Shown one piece after another: positions 21,571 through 32,488 of a DNA stretch of 64,000 nt. How positions within the stretch are numbered: position 1 is the stretch's first letter; each line of letters opens with the position of its first letter. The position numbers were made by a program, and so were the translations under genes. The notes under the pieces were generated by a model, which was not told the origin of the DNA, searched no databases, and saw only the letters and a list, made by a program, of their open reading frames with translations. The DNA comes from Dendrocalamus latiflorus. Its lineage: Eukaryota; Streptophyta; Magnoliopsida; Poales; Poaceae. The stretch covers positions 7,601,055-7,665,054 of the forward strand of contig CM029669.1 of NCBI GenBank assembly GCA_017311315.1, in the 5' to 3' direction.

Positions 21571-22565
21571 AGGGAGCCTTGGGGATCCATTTTCTATTTA
21601 TACTCTGTAGAATTTGGCGCGGAGCCTAGGGACTATGTGCTCTACTTATACTCCAAAGAGTTTCGAGTGTAACCATGGGGCTCTGCACTCTATTTGTACT
21701 TTGAAGAGTGGCCTAGGACCTGAGTCTAGTAGTTTATACTCTACAGTGTTTGGTTACGGAACCTAGGGACTCCACGCTCTATTTATACTCCGAAGAGTGG
21801 CCCGGGACCTGAGAGTCCCAGCGCTTTATACTTCACAGAGTTTGGCATGGAGCCCAGGGGCTTCACGCACTATTTATACTCTGAAGAGTGGCTCAGGACA
21901 CACGAGGATCCTGGCGCTTTATACTCCACAGAGTTTGCATGGGCCTATTTACTCCATGCTTTATTTATACTCCGTAGGGTTTGGTGTGACGCCATTGACT
22001 TCGTGCTCTATTTATACTCCATAGAGTAGCCCAGGATGCATGAGGGTCCCGATGCTTTATACTCCACTGAGTTTGGCGCGGAGCCTAGGGGCTTCACGCT
22101 TTATTTATATTTTGAAGAGTTGCCTGGGACCTGAGAATCCCGGTGCTTTATATGCCTAGGACTTGAGAGTCATGACGCTTTATACTCCGAAGAGTGGCCC
22201 AGGACCTGAGAGTCCCAACACGGAGCCCATGGGCTTCGTGCTCTATTTATACTTCGTAGAGTGGCTCGAGACGCCCGATGGTCCTGACACTTTATACTAC
22301 ACAGAGTTTGGCACGGAGCCTAGAGGCTTCGTGCTCTATTTGTACTCCGAAGAGTGGCCTAGGACGCCCGAGGGTTCTGGCACTTTATACTCCATATAGT
22401 TTGGTGCAAAGCCTAGTGGCTCTGCACTCTATTTATACTTCGAAGAGTGGTTTGAAACCTGAGAGTTCCGATGTTTTATATGCCTAGGACCTAATAATCC
22501 TAGTGCTTTATACTCCGTAGAGTTGGCGCGAAGCACAGGGACTCTACACTCTATTTATTTAATTG
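21571..22565. repeat. Second minisatellite of element E (~46/92-bp units)
   Basis: The phrase tttatactccgaagagtgg alternates with tttatactccacagagtttgg. Half-units are about 46-48 bp and dimers about 90-94 bp (ctattta at 21,594, 21,690, 21,779 and 21,870). The region is interrupted and diverged. It lies between the 67-bp repeat and the end of the element's pol. Confidence 0.8.
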
Positions 22566-22683
22566 AAAGGGGATTGTCTGTGGGGGTCTACAAGATGCTT
22601 TATTGCCCCTGTTTGCATGGGTACACTTTCTTGATTACAAAACTGTACATCCGCACCCTCTAGGGCCATTCCTGCGTTGATGG
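22566..22683. other. Short spacer between E pol and its minisatellites
   Basis: Non-coding. It contains gggggtctac at 22,583-22,592 and follows the pol stop codon on the minus strand. Confidence 0.35.
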
Positions 22684-22972
22684 CTATGTGTAGTACCAAC
22701 GAAGGTGATCCCCCTTCCATGTGTGTTTGAGGCAGACACCATCATGAGTTGAGAGGTGATATGAGCCCGCTCACAGTGAATCAGTGACTATGTAGGGTCC
22801 CTCCCACTTGGATTCTAGCTTGCCTACTGTTGGTGTGAAGCAACTTTTTGCGGATGAGGTTCCTTACCGAAAGGCTTTGTGGCCTGACTTTCTTATTATA
22901 CAATGCCATTGTCATGTGGAGATACTTCACAATGTTGAGCGAGGCTTGCATCCATTCTCCATCAATGAGGTC
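22684..22972 (-). pseudogene. Integrase C-terminus of element E
   Basis: On the minus strand the frame from 22,972 reads DLIDGEWMQASLN, then MALYNKKVRPQSLSV. After a frameshift it reads KLESKWEGPYIVTDSL, and after an in-frame TGA it ends HTWKGDHLRWYYT with TAG at 22,686-22,684. The YNKKVRPRSF...KWEGPYxV pattern is typical of the integrase C-terminal part of Tat-lineage Ty3/gypsy elements, where it binds DNA during integration. The upstream part is cut off at 22,972 by insertion of D2. Its position fixes the orientation of element E (minus) and shows that the minisatellites lie 3' of pol. Confidence 0.75.
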
Positions 22973-23214
22973 TGTTGTAGGGGTGGCCCCCACCTAAACC
23001 CAGCAGGCCTGGTAGGAGGTTGTAAGGCCCAGAATAGGCCATGTGTACTGACATAAATGCCCTTGAGGGGGATGATCAACTATAAGGGTATAATTGTAAA
23101 AGCACTCCCCATGTATATATATATGGAATACAGGCCATGGGGAGGACCCAGGCCATTACTCATCTCCCTCACTCTCCACTACCATCTCTTTCTGTTTGGT
23201 CTGTAGCCACAACA
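22973..23214 (+). mobile_element. D-family LTR, copy D2 (5' LTR)
   Basis: This 242-bp LTR starts tgttgtaggggtggccccca and ends gtagccacaaca. It has tatatatatatgg near 23,115 as a promoter candidate and ggccatgggg after it. A primer-binding-site-like sequence follows at once. It interrupts the integrase of element E, so D2 is younger than E. The matching 3' LTR is not visible. Confidence 0.9.
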
Positions 23215-23215
23215 G

Positions 23216-23232
23216 TTGGCGCCGTCCGTGGG
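23216..23232 (+). other. Primer-binding site of D2
   Basis: The sequence ttggcgccgtccgtggg directly follows the LTR. TGGCGCC-type starts match the 3' end of a plant tRNA with CCA. The same site occurs in D3 at 50,881-50,897. Confidence 0.7.
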
Positions 23233-23261
23233 GAGGGACAGCAGCAAGCCCGAAGTTCGAA

Positions 23262-24660
23262 GGACACCGAAAAAAGCTTCATCGGCGGCGGCGAAGGGGA
23301 AGAAGACGGTCGGGGCGGAGCGTCGCGTGAGTACAAGGGCTTCGGCATCGGCTGCCGCGGGCGCGGCGGTCGAGGACGTTGACACTCGCGCTGCGGCAGC
23401 CGACCCCGTCACCGGCGCTGCGACGACCAACCGCGTCACCGGCACTGCGGCAGCCGACCCCGTCACCGGCGCTGCGACGAACAACCACGTCATCGGCGCT
23501 GCGGCAGCCGACCACGCCATTGGCGCTGCGACGGCCAACCACGTCATCGGCGTTGCGGCAGTCGACCTCGCCACCGGCGCTGCGACGCCCGACCACGTCA
23601 CCGGCACTGCGGCGACCGACCCCGCCGACGCGACAGCAACCAACATCACCGCCTCCGCCGCGACGCTCGCCGGCAGCGCGGACCGGGCAGTTGGAGGTAG
23701 CCACAATGGAGCGACCGGCCGCTCGGGAGCCCGCGACGCGATAGTGCCCGCGCCGGTTCGTCCGTTGGGCGCGCCGGCGGCCCCGCCAGCAAGGCGGTGG
23801 AAAGCGCCCTGCTGGCGGCCCTCTGAGTGTTCCAGCAGGAGCTGGGGGATCTTCGCGGGGCTATCCGAGACATGCAAGAGGCTCGGAGCTAGCAGGCCGC
23901 ACCGGCAGTCGCGCCAGAGCCCACGCCGGAAAGGGCGGACAGCCGCGACGCCCCCGCATCCAGCCGCGTCCCGCTACGGCGCGTCGATCCGGAGTCCCCG
24001 CTTTCGGCAGGACTACAGCAAGCAGCGTGGCCTGAAGACTTCAGGTTCCCCAGTGTTATCGAGCCCTACAAAGGCGACACGGACCCCCGCGAGTTCGTGC
24101 GCGTATACGAAACCGCAATCGAGGCTGCGGGCGGAGACGACACCACAAAAGCGAAGGGCCTCCCCCTCGCGCTGCAAGCAGTGGCGCTCTCCTAGTTTTT
24201 CACCATAGAGCCGAACTCCATCTACGCATGGGAGCAGATCCGTGACCGTCTTCACAACAATTTTCAAGGAAATTATGTCGAGCGGGTCGACGTGGACCAG
24301 CTCTTCGCCGTAAAGCAGAAACCCTCGGAGAAGCTCTGGGACTACTTCAAATGCTTCGCGAAGATACGTTGTCAAGTCAAAGACGTTAATGAAACCACCG
24401 TTGTCAATGCAGCCATCCAGGGTCTTCGCCCAGGACCGATGGCCGAGTACAACGCACGGAAGCCAATCAAGACAGTGACGAAGCTCTTCGACAAAATGGA
24501 GGAATACGCCAGGGCGGAAGAGGACGCGCGGCGAAGGCAAGGTGACGACTCCGACACCAACCAGGCCGGTGCCTCGGTAAAAGCCGAAGATCCGCCGAAG
24601 GACAGTTCTTCGAAGGGAAAGCGTAAGAAGGAGTCGTCCAAGGACACGCCCGACCGCAAG
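23262..24660 (+). pseudogene. gag: gag of D-family element D2
   Basis: This is a capsid-like gag of gypsy type. The N-terminal third is Ala/Thr-rich with a 9-residue repeat. The capsid part includes DPREFVRVYETAIEAAGGDD, FFTIEPNSIYAWEQIRDRL and HNNFQGNYVERVDVDQLF, then a Lys-rich tail (DSSSKGKRKKESSKD). Compared with D3, the start codon is lost, there is a frameshift near 23,800, and stops occur near 23,824, 23,892 and at 24,193 (a TAG where D3 has TGG). No zinc knuckle and no protease or reverse transcriptase follows: after codon DRKD the sequence passes into the 65-bp minisatellite at about 24,660. Either pol is lost in this copy or the family is non-autonomous. Confidence 0.8.
23389..23625 (+). 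repeat. 27-bp coding repeat in gag N-terminus
   Basis: About eight to nine tandem 27-bp units encode variants of DPVTGAATT / NRVTGTAAA, with the core gtcaccggcactgcg. The D3 gag has about five. The period is a multiple of three, so copy number can change without shifting the frame. Confidence 0.85.
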
Positions 24661-25365
24661 GACGCTCCGCTGCCACCCGTTCGAGGGGTAGGGGACGGAG
24701 GGCGCGCGTCTACTTCGGCTAGGCGCCAGCTCCGCTACCACCCGTTCGAGGGGTAGGGGGCGGAGCGCGCGCGTCTACTTCGGCTAGGCGCCAGCTCCGC
24801 TGCCACCTGTTCGAGGGGTAGGGGACGGAGCGCGCGCGTCTACTTCGGCTAGGTGCCAGCTCCGTCGCCACCCGTTCGACGGGTAGGGGACGGAGCGCGC
24901 GCGTCTACTTCGGCTAGGCGCCAGCTCCGCTGCCACCCGTTCGAGGGGAAGGGGACGGAGCGCGCGCGTCAATTTCGGCTAGGCGCCAGCTCCATCGCCA
25001 CCCGTTCGAAGGGTAGGGGACGAAGCGCGCGCGTCTACTTCGGCTAGGCGCCAGCTCCGCTGCCACCCGTTCGAGGGGTAGGGGACGGAGCGCGCGCGTC
25101 TACTTCGGCTAGGCGCTAGCTCCGCGGCCACCCGTTCGAGGGGTAGGGGACAGAGCGCGTGCGTCTACTTCAGCTAGGCGCCAGATCCGTCGCCACCCGT
25201 TCGACGGGTAGGGGACGGAGCGCGCGCGTCTACTTCGGCTAGGCGCCAGCTCCGCTGCCACCCGTTCGAGGGGTAGGGGACGGAGCGCATGCGTCTACTT
25301 CGACTAGGCGCCAGCTCCGCTGCCACCCGTTCGACGGGTAGGGGACGGAGCGCGCGCCGCGCCGA
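24660..25365. repeat. 65-bp minisatellite array of D2, about 11 copies
   Basis: Units read gtaggggacggagcgcgcgc, gtctacttcggctaggcgcc, agctccgctgccacccgttcgaggg. Successive gtagggg positions (24,818 and 24,883) give 65 bp. It is the same family as the 67-bp array of D1; the two missing bases lie in gcgcgcg compared with gcgctcgcgcg. It starts in frame at the end of gag (the frame reads a further ~30 codons to 24,756). It ends at about 25,365, where a different C-rich sequence begins. Confidence 0.95.
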
Positions 25366-26760
25366 CACCTCCTCCCCTGCTCCTCGCTCTGCGCCGCCTC
25401 CTGCTCCCCCACCCCGCGCTGCCGCCACCTCCTCCTTCCCCGCTCCTCCGCTCCGCCGTCGCCTCCTCCTCCCCCGCTCCTCCGATCCGCCCTCGCCTCC
25501 TCCTCCCCACCCGCGCTGCCGCCTCCTCCTCCCTCCCCCCTCGCTCCTCCCCTTCCCCTATGCAACCGCCCCCAGAAAAACCTCCTCTCCGCCGCACCAC
25601 CACCCTGCCTCCTCTCCGCCGCCCCCTCCCTCGGCGCCGCCGCCCCACCAAACCCTAGATCTAGAGGCGGCGCGGATCTCTCTCCGCCTCGGGCTGTTTC
25701 GTCTTGCACGCGGGGCCTGCCCATCGGCGGCGGCATCCTCCTCCGTGTCGTCCTGACCATGCTACACCCCCTGCAATGCCGCCGCTCATATTGGGAGGAG
25801 CGGCGGCGATGGCTAGGACAGGAGCGCAGACAAGGACGGTAGCACGGATGTGAGGTGAGGAGGGAGGAGCGGCAGCGACTTCGCACCCTAGCTATGGCAC
25901 TCTCATGCACTCGCCGTTGCGCCCTTTCGCCACGTCGAGGATCCCTCGTTGTCGTTATTGTGCCCTCAGCAAGCGGTTGCGGCGGCCAAGGACGGCGGCA
26001 GCATGCTTAGCCCCCGATTCCAGGCAGCGGAGGCGCTGGCTTGTTGGGATGAGAAGTCCATCCTCCTCACGGTGCAAGAGGCGGCCAGCCTCCACTGCCG
26101 GCAGCAGCGTCGGCTCCAACACTAGGTACACGCGCGCTCACCCCACCAATCGTGGGAGGGGAGAGAGTCCGATGCCATCTCATTTCTTCGCCTTTTCTTT
26201 GTGGGTTTCTTGATTTGTCCATATGTGGCATTCCTGCAGGAAGCGGAAGTCGTGGATATGCTCGATTTATGCCCAGTCTACCGCTTATTAGGATTCTTCC
26301 ATGAGAAATTTGTGTGATTTCCATCCTCTTGTGTCTGATTGTTGTTTGGGCTGTGTTCAGGGAGAACGATAGTGAGAATTGCCCATTCCTAGAGATGAGC
26401 AGGACAATGTCGTCAACTGCACCATCCCCAACTTCATTGTGTAACTCCATGCTTCCTCGCACTTAGCCTTGTTCTTGCAGTTCTTCTGTGTTACGAGCAC
26501 CCTCATTGGTTGCTCACCTGTTGTGGATGTGGCTATTCCATGTTGTTGGAATTTTATGTGTATTTTGTGCTTTTAATTAACTCACAAACAAATAAGAAGG
26601 CAAAAGCCGAAAAGAAACCCCTATTATGATGTTAATCACAAAGTACATGGGTGTTCTGTGTGCTTAGAAAGAGGGTAAGTAGGATAGGCTTTTAGTGGTT
26701 AGAACTTTATTAGCAAGCCTGTTGGATCCTGAAGAACAAAGAGTTTAATATTTGTGTTTT
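25366..26760. other. GC-rich segment upstream of the captured gene fragment
   Basis: Bases 25,366-25,640 are a C/T-rich tract open in several frames. Bases 25,640-26,130 look like a GC-rich first exon of a grass gene (aaaccctagatctagagg, and a frame from 25,905 beginning MHSPLRPF), followed by T-rich intron-like sequence with ttgttcttgcag near 26,470. I cannot name a protein. It may be part of the same Helitron-like capture as the exons downstream, or it may come from a different gene. Confidence 0.35.
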
Positions 26761-26767
26761 TACAGAA

Positions 26768-28389
26768 AGTAAGTAGGAGGAGCTATGTGAAGTTGGATAT
26801 ATACAGAAAGTTTACAAATGCGTTGGCGGTGTCTGTGATAGCTTTAGTTGCCTGGATTAGTTATGAGGTGTGTAAATTTCACTATATATGTCCATAGTGA
26901 ACATTGTGCCTATATGAGAACAATGTGCAGCATGTCTTCTAACTATATGAGAACAATCTATTGCCTCTTGGTCCATTAAGTTTCTATAAGCTTTATTAAC
27001 ATCCAGGTTCTCCATTATCATCAGAAGGTTCGAAAAGTGTGCCTTCAGAATACAGAAAAGAATTGATCAATGGAAATATGCTCTTTTTTGGTTCATGTGC
27101 AGGCACATATTTGGTTTGAATGTTTTCATTATTTTTAAAATACAGATTGTTCTGTGTAATTCTTTTAAATATTTGCCCAACTAAATGCATCTGCTTATTT
27201 TAGGAAATATAGCTGCCAACATGTCTTTTTTTGCAATCCAATGTCACATCCCTCTTGATACAACACCTTCTATTGAAAATTTTGATAAATCATTTTCATA
27301 GCACTTCCTTGGATTCCATGTCTGAAGCCTGAACATCAACTATAAGCTTCTAAACAATTGTATGTTAGAGAAGTTTAATTGCCTGCAGTAATAGGTATGA
27401 TAAGACGTTAGTTTTGTGTGACACTGTATTAAAATTTGTACTAAAAAGAATGGTTTTGCGAAATTAAGATTGTGAAAAGTATTGTCGGCAAGTCAGCGTG
27501 TCTCATTGGTGATAATACTGATTTTGCTTCTCTTGTTGGTTTTGATGAAATCTGATTTTAGTTGAGGAACCTCTTTTCAACCATATCTACATTAGTGCAC
27601 TCTCTTAAAATGAATATATGCTTATCACAAGCACCGACAAAGGCATGAAAATATATTGGTAGACAACATGTTGTTTTGATCCAATGCATGTGCATGCACT
27701 GCTCATGGGTTAATAGATTGGCTGAACATATGCAAATTTATGAGCTGCTATTATCAGCACCCTTTTTTCTGCATGTGTGCCAAAAATTATCATAGACGTG
27801 GAGATGCAAAACTAACATTATGTTCTGCAAATTTTTTATTTCTAGATACTGATCAATAATCATTTAAGCTGGCTTAATTCACCTGAAGATTTTTTTCAGG
27901 GAATCTCCAGCTTTTAGAACCTTGTGAATTGAATAACCTGATGTGTTCTCATGGCTTCATTTTGCAGGTCTATTTTAAAGCGACAGACCCCATTAGTGAG
28001 AGGTGGCAGTGTGTTTGGATCATAACAGCCTTCTGGGATGTTCTTGCATTTTTTTTGCTTCTTGTGATATGTTATCTGTGGGCACCGTCCGAAAGCTCAC
28101 AAAGGTAAATATTTTTCCTCTTCAATGATTTGGAGCCTTGGAAAATGCATAATCTAGGTCTGTTTTATATGTCATAAGTAAATGGTTAATTAGGAACAAC
28201 TCTAAAACTAACATGCTATTCCTGTGCAATGCCTATTCAGTTGAAGCTACTGACGAAGATGAAGTTGAAGCTCAATCTCTGATGAAGGGAACTAATGGTG
28301 ATGTAGGGATGGTAAAGATTGACAGAGACAAAAATGTTGGTGCTAGCAATGCTTTCAGAACTAAGTTTAAGAACCGTCCTACCCTCTAG
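26768..28389 (+). pseudogene. Captured fragment of a lung seven-transmembrane receptor (GPR107-like) gene
   Basis: Three exons are recognisable. Exon a ends at 26,867 (KLDIYRKFTNALAVSV, then ALVAWISYE) with donor gag|gtgtgt. Exon b, 27,968-28,104, begins after tttgcag with VYFKATDPISERWQ and continues AFWDVLAFFLLLVICYLWAP, ending at donor aaag|gtaaat. Exon c, about 28,229-28,389, encodes YSVEATDEDEVEAQ and ends in TAG. These match the last transmembrane helices and acidic tail of plant lung seven-transmembrane/GPR107-type proteins, which act in the Golgi or endomembrane system. The acceptor of exon c appears damaged (tgtgcaatgcc where an AG is expected), and all upstream exons are missing. 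It is best read as a gene fragment carried by a transposon. Confidence 0.75.
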
Positions 28390-28691
28390 AGATCAGACAA
28401 AAAACATTTTATAAATAATACTATTTGTCCTTTACAAATTTCTTTTAAGATTTTTATTGATGGATGAAGATAGTTAATAAAAATCAACTTTGAGTGTTTG
28501 TCGGCGTTGTAGTTACTAAAAATTGGTGAAGATCGAACTTGTAGTTCTTATCAATCTGGTTATGTGAATTTTCTTGATGGATGTGAATGTCACCATACAG
28601 AAAGATTTAGGGAATGTCTATTTTTGAACTTTTTGAACCATTGGATTAAAAACAGACTACAATACAATAGTAATTTTAATCCTTTTTTAAT

Positions 28692-28719
28692 CCGTAGCAA
28701 CGCACGGGCATTCAACTAG
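28692..28719 (+). mobile_element. Helitron-like 3' terminus
   Basis: The sequence ccgtagcaacgcacgg can form a CCGT/ACGG hairpin. It is followed by gcattcaactag and then T. A short GC hairpin about 10 bp before CTAG, with insertion 5' of T, is the hallmark of Helitron 3' ends, and this wording (gcaacgcacgggca...ctagt) is common in grass Helitrons. I could not find the TC-starting 5' end. Right of it lies the truncated LTR of gypsy A. Confidence 0.6.
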
Positions 28720-29280
28720 TTTAATAAAACACGGGAGGCGAAGGGTTGGCCAAAACACATGGAAGCCGAATAAGACTCGATTACAAGGCCCAAGGCCCAC
28801 TTTGACTCGGACTGGAAAAGTGACTTAAATTGTTTGTCAGTTTTTGACTGGCTCGGATGGAATTTGGAGGTGAGGCTGGATCCATCTAAAAGTAGACTTC
28901 AAGAGCTTTCCAACGAGTACTCACGGGCCCCGAGAAACCATCTGGATCAAAAGTTATGGCCATTTGAAGTAGACGCTGTTAGGAAGGCCGAATCTGAGTC
29001 AAACTCGCGAATAGGACTTGGGTTGCGCTTGACGGTTCCATTTCTATACTTGAGCTCACGTGGTTCTTCCCTATGGTTCCTAAGGACAATTAAATCATCA
29101 CAAGAATTAAGTAGTATTCCATTCTTTAAAACATTTGTATGCAAATTTAGGAACACATTCACCTAACGGTTAAGTTGACATGCTCACGCTCGAGTCATTG
29201 GTCCTTGTATCATAGTTTCAGTTTTTTGAACTTGTTTTGGAGTTGGCACGGTTGTATCCATGGAAAAGATGTCCTCATCA
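28720..29280 (-). mobile_element. Truncated 3' LTR of gypsy A
   Basis: Read on the minus strand it starts tgatgaggacatc at 29,280 and is collinear with the first ~560 bp of the gypsy B LTRs, up to the TATA-like region (ttaaata). The remaining ~350 bp (R and U5) are missing at 28,720, where the Helitron-like end abuts. The LTR contains the in-frame continuation of pol (QEGEDDEDI across the border). Confidence 0.85.
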
Positions 29281-31075
29281 TCCTCCCCTTCTTGCATTTG
29301 AGTCGTCCGCGACTGAAGCTCATCTTCTTCTCCCATGTATGGCTTCAAATCTGTAATGTTAAAGGTGGGTCTAACCCCAAAATCTGCACGTAACTCAAGT
29401 TTATATGCATTATCATTAATCTTTTACAACACTTTGAAAGGACCATCCGCTCTAGGCATCAACTTGGACTTCCTCAATTCAGGAAATCTATCTTTTCTTA
29501 AATGCAACCAAACTAAATCGCCCGGTTGAAAAGTTAAATGCTTCCTTCCTTTATACCAGCAAGTTTATACTTAGCATTCGTGCGTTCAATATTTTCTTTG
29601 GTCGTCTCATGCATTTTCAAAATCAAATCAGCACACTGTTTAGCATCAAAATTTAACTTCTCTGAAGATGGAAGTGGTAGCAAATCAATAGGAGCACGAG
29701 GCACAAAACCATAGACAATATCAAAAGGGCACAACTTTGTAGTAGAATGCAGCGAACGATTATAAGCAAACTCAATATGAGGCAAGCATTCTTCCCACAT
29801 TTTGATGTTTTTTTCAAAACAGCCCTAAGCATGGTAGATAAAGTTCTATTCACAACTTCAGTTTGCCTATCAGTTTGGGGATGACAAGTAGTAGAAAATA
29901 ACAGCTTAGTCCCCAATTTAGCCCATAAAGTGCTCCAAAAATGGCTAAGGAATTTAGTGTCACGATCGAAAACTATTGTATTTGGCACAACAAATATGCT
30001 ATCCCTCCCGTTCTTTGTCCTAGGTAGTCCTAAAACAAAGTCCATAGAAATATCTTCCCAAGGCACACTAGGAACAGGTAGAGGCATATACAAACCATGA
30101 GGATTAAGTCGTGACTTAGCCTTTTGACAGGTAGTGCAGCGAGCAACGAAACGTTCCACATCATGTCTTATCTTTGGCCAAAAGAAATGACCAGTAAGTA
30201 TGTCTTCCGTCTTCTTCACTCCAAAATGTCCCATCAGCCCACCTCCATGCGCTTCCTGCAACAACAACAAACGAACGGAGCTAGCTGGAATGCATAGCTT
30301 GTTAGCTCTAAACACAAATCCATCATTTAGGACAAATTTATTCCACATTTTTCCCTCTTTACAATTCAGCAACACATCTTTAAAATCATCATCATGAACA
30401 TAATGCTCTTTAATTATTTCTAATCCAAAAATTTTGAAGTCAAGTTGTGAGAGCATGGTATATCTCCTAGACAATGCATCAGCAATAACATTCTCCTTTC
30501 CCTTTTTGTGTTTTATGACATAAGGAAAAGACTCTATGAATTCAACCCACTTTGCATGCCTATGGTTCAATTTTCCTTGACTTCTCATATGCTTTAATGA
30601 CTCGTGATCAGAATGAATGACAAATTCTTTGGGCCATAAATAATGTTGCCATGTCTCGAAAGTTCGAACTAGAGCATATAATTCCTTATCATAAGTAGAA
30701 TAGTTCAAACTAGGCCCACTCAATTTTTCACTAAAGTATGCCACAGGTTTACCTTCTTGCAACAGCACACCACCCAATCCAATTCCACTAGCATCACATT
30801 CTAGCTCAAAAGTCTTACTAAAATCTGGAAGTTGGAGTAATGGTGCATGTGTTAACTTATCTTTCAATGCGTTGAAGGCGTCTTCTTGTGCATTCTCCCA
30901 AGTAAACGGCACCCCCTTTTTAGTGAGCTTATTCAATGGTGCGGCAATGGTGCTGAAACCCTTCACAAAACGACGATAGAATCCAGCAAGTCCTAGAAAA
31001 CTTCGCACCTATGTGACCGTTTTAGGAGTCGGCCAACTCTGTATTGCCTCAACCTTGGCTTGATCAACTTAATTC
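29281..31075 (-). pseudogene. pol: Gypsy A pol, 3' part (RNase H and integrase), CRM-like
   Basis: This minus-strand polyprotein fragment is nearly identical to gypsy B. In order it carries the end of reverse transcriptase (RSFLGLAGFYRRFVKGFST), RNase H (FELECDASGIGLGGVLLQEG, SDHESLKHMRSQGK), the integrase zinc finger (HGGGLMGHFGVKKTEDIL ... CTTCQKAK) and a core with MDFVLGLPRTK and DRDTKFLSHF. A 36-codon in-frame deletion at about 29,990 removes the segment between the first and second catalytic aspartates. A frameshift lies near 29,790-29,810, and a shorter frame carries the integrase C-terminus. The gene is cut at 31,075 by the copia element and resumes at 50,196. It is inactive. Confidence 0.9.
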
Positions 31076-31605
31076 TGAGAGACCATGTGGTCGTGATCCC
31101 ATGTTTGTGATGAGTAATTGACAAGTGGTTTGGATAGCTTGAGTTTGATGTGAGTGGTTCGAGCTGAGTTGTCGCGTGATGCGGTTTGGTTTCGGTCGGA
31201 CCTAGTCAAACCTAGTCAATCGTGTTTAGGATGGGTATTCCTTTGATTCGACAGGTTTGGGCTTTATCATGCTAATTTTGATTACATGTATCGAGCGGTG
31301 CTATTTGATGTGTTTCTTGTCTGTGTTGGATGCAGGGCATCGAGGCAGAGTCGTGGCGAGACACGGTGGACCGGACTAGGCGCAGGTGGCGCTGAGGTCA
31401 GAACGGTCAGGAGGTGTCGAAGACGGCGAGGGCTCGAGGTGGCTGCGAGGCTTGCAAGGCAAGAAAGGAGGAAGCTTCCTGGAAGGTGCGCGAGGGGCGT
31501 TTCGGTAAAAACGCAAAGCTGCACTAAAGGAAGCGGGTTTGGATAAAGCATCGAGTAGGTGGTGACCTAATGGGTAAAGCATGTGCAAACCCATTAGTGG
31601 GAGGC

Positions 31606-31612
31606 TATAAAA
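31606..31612 (+). promoter_or_regulatory. TATA box of the copia 5' LTR
   Basis: The sequence ggctataaaagg is in a GC-balanced context, with transcription expected about 30 bp downstream. It is repeated at 49,006-49,012 in the 3' LTR. Confidence 0.75.
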
Positions 31613-32488
31613 GGAGAGGGAGTGGTTGTGCTGAAATTGAGAGAGTGTGTGCAAGAGTTAGGGTTTTTATTTGACTCTCTCCATGCAATGAAATGAGCAT
31701 GAAATGAGAGGATGAAATTGAGAGAGCTGTAAGAACACATATATAATCATTCATGTCTCTGTATTGTTTTCAAGAATCTCGTTTCAGAGCTGTGCTATTT
31801 TGTTCTTCATTATGTTGTGTGATTTTTGCCTCTTGATCGTTGTTTAGAGTTCATTCTTGAGAATCTGCAGTTCCTTTAGTTGTTTTTCATTTCGAGTTCG
31901 GCTCTTACTTCTCTTAGTAATCTATGGTGTGCACTTCTCTTGTAAGAGTTTTTGTCTCAATTTTGCTCCACCGAATTACTCTTTCCTTCTTGAGTATTTT
32001 CTGCGTGGCCCATGTGATTGAATATGTGTTTCAAGCTTTGTCTCTTTGCACAGCTAGCATTTTCTGTGCTTGAAAGACTGCTCTCGGCAGCTAAACATGG
32101 GTTTCTGTTAGACTTGGTCTCGCTTACTGTCCTGCTGTAGGAAGCATCTTCCTTGCTGATTTTTGCCAATGTTTGTCTCTAGGATTTTGGATTACCTTTG
32201 CAGTCCACTGCCGAACAGTTTTTGCTTGTCATCACCATCCAGATTTTTCGGTTTCAGCATTGATTGTTTGCAGTCCAGCATAGCTCTTGGTTAAGAGTTC
32301 ACATTGTGATTGCTTTATTCTGCTTTTGGTTCAGCAGTAAAGTCACTTTGGTTCAACATTAAAGTCTCTTTGCAGTTTCGGCAGTAAACTTCATCTTTAT
32401 CTCTTTTCGGTTCAGCCTTATTTCAGCTTTTGTTGGCTGCACTTTCATTTTTGTGCAGTTCGGCTGGCAGCGAAATCAGCAATTTCTT

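Noticed and set aside
23137..23382. 81-codon ORF beginning MGRTQAITHLPHS in the D2 LTR and leader
   Set aside because: It overlaps the LTR end, primer site and the true gag frame and has no counterpart in D3.
25239..25910. 223-codon Gly/Arg-rich ORF on the minus strand
   Set aside because: It is the complement of a C/T-rich tract plus minisatellite, with no domain and no support from splice or codon pattern.
31286..31551. ORFs on both strands in the copia LTR, repeated at 48,682-48,951
   Set aside because: They lie in LTR sequence, overlap on opposite strands and differ between the two LTRs in ways that show no coding constraint.
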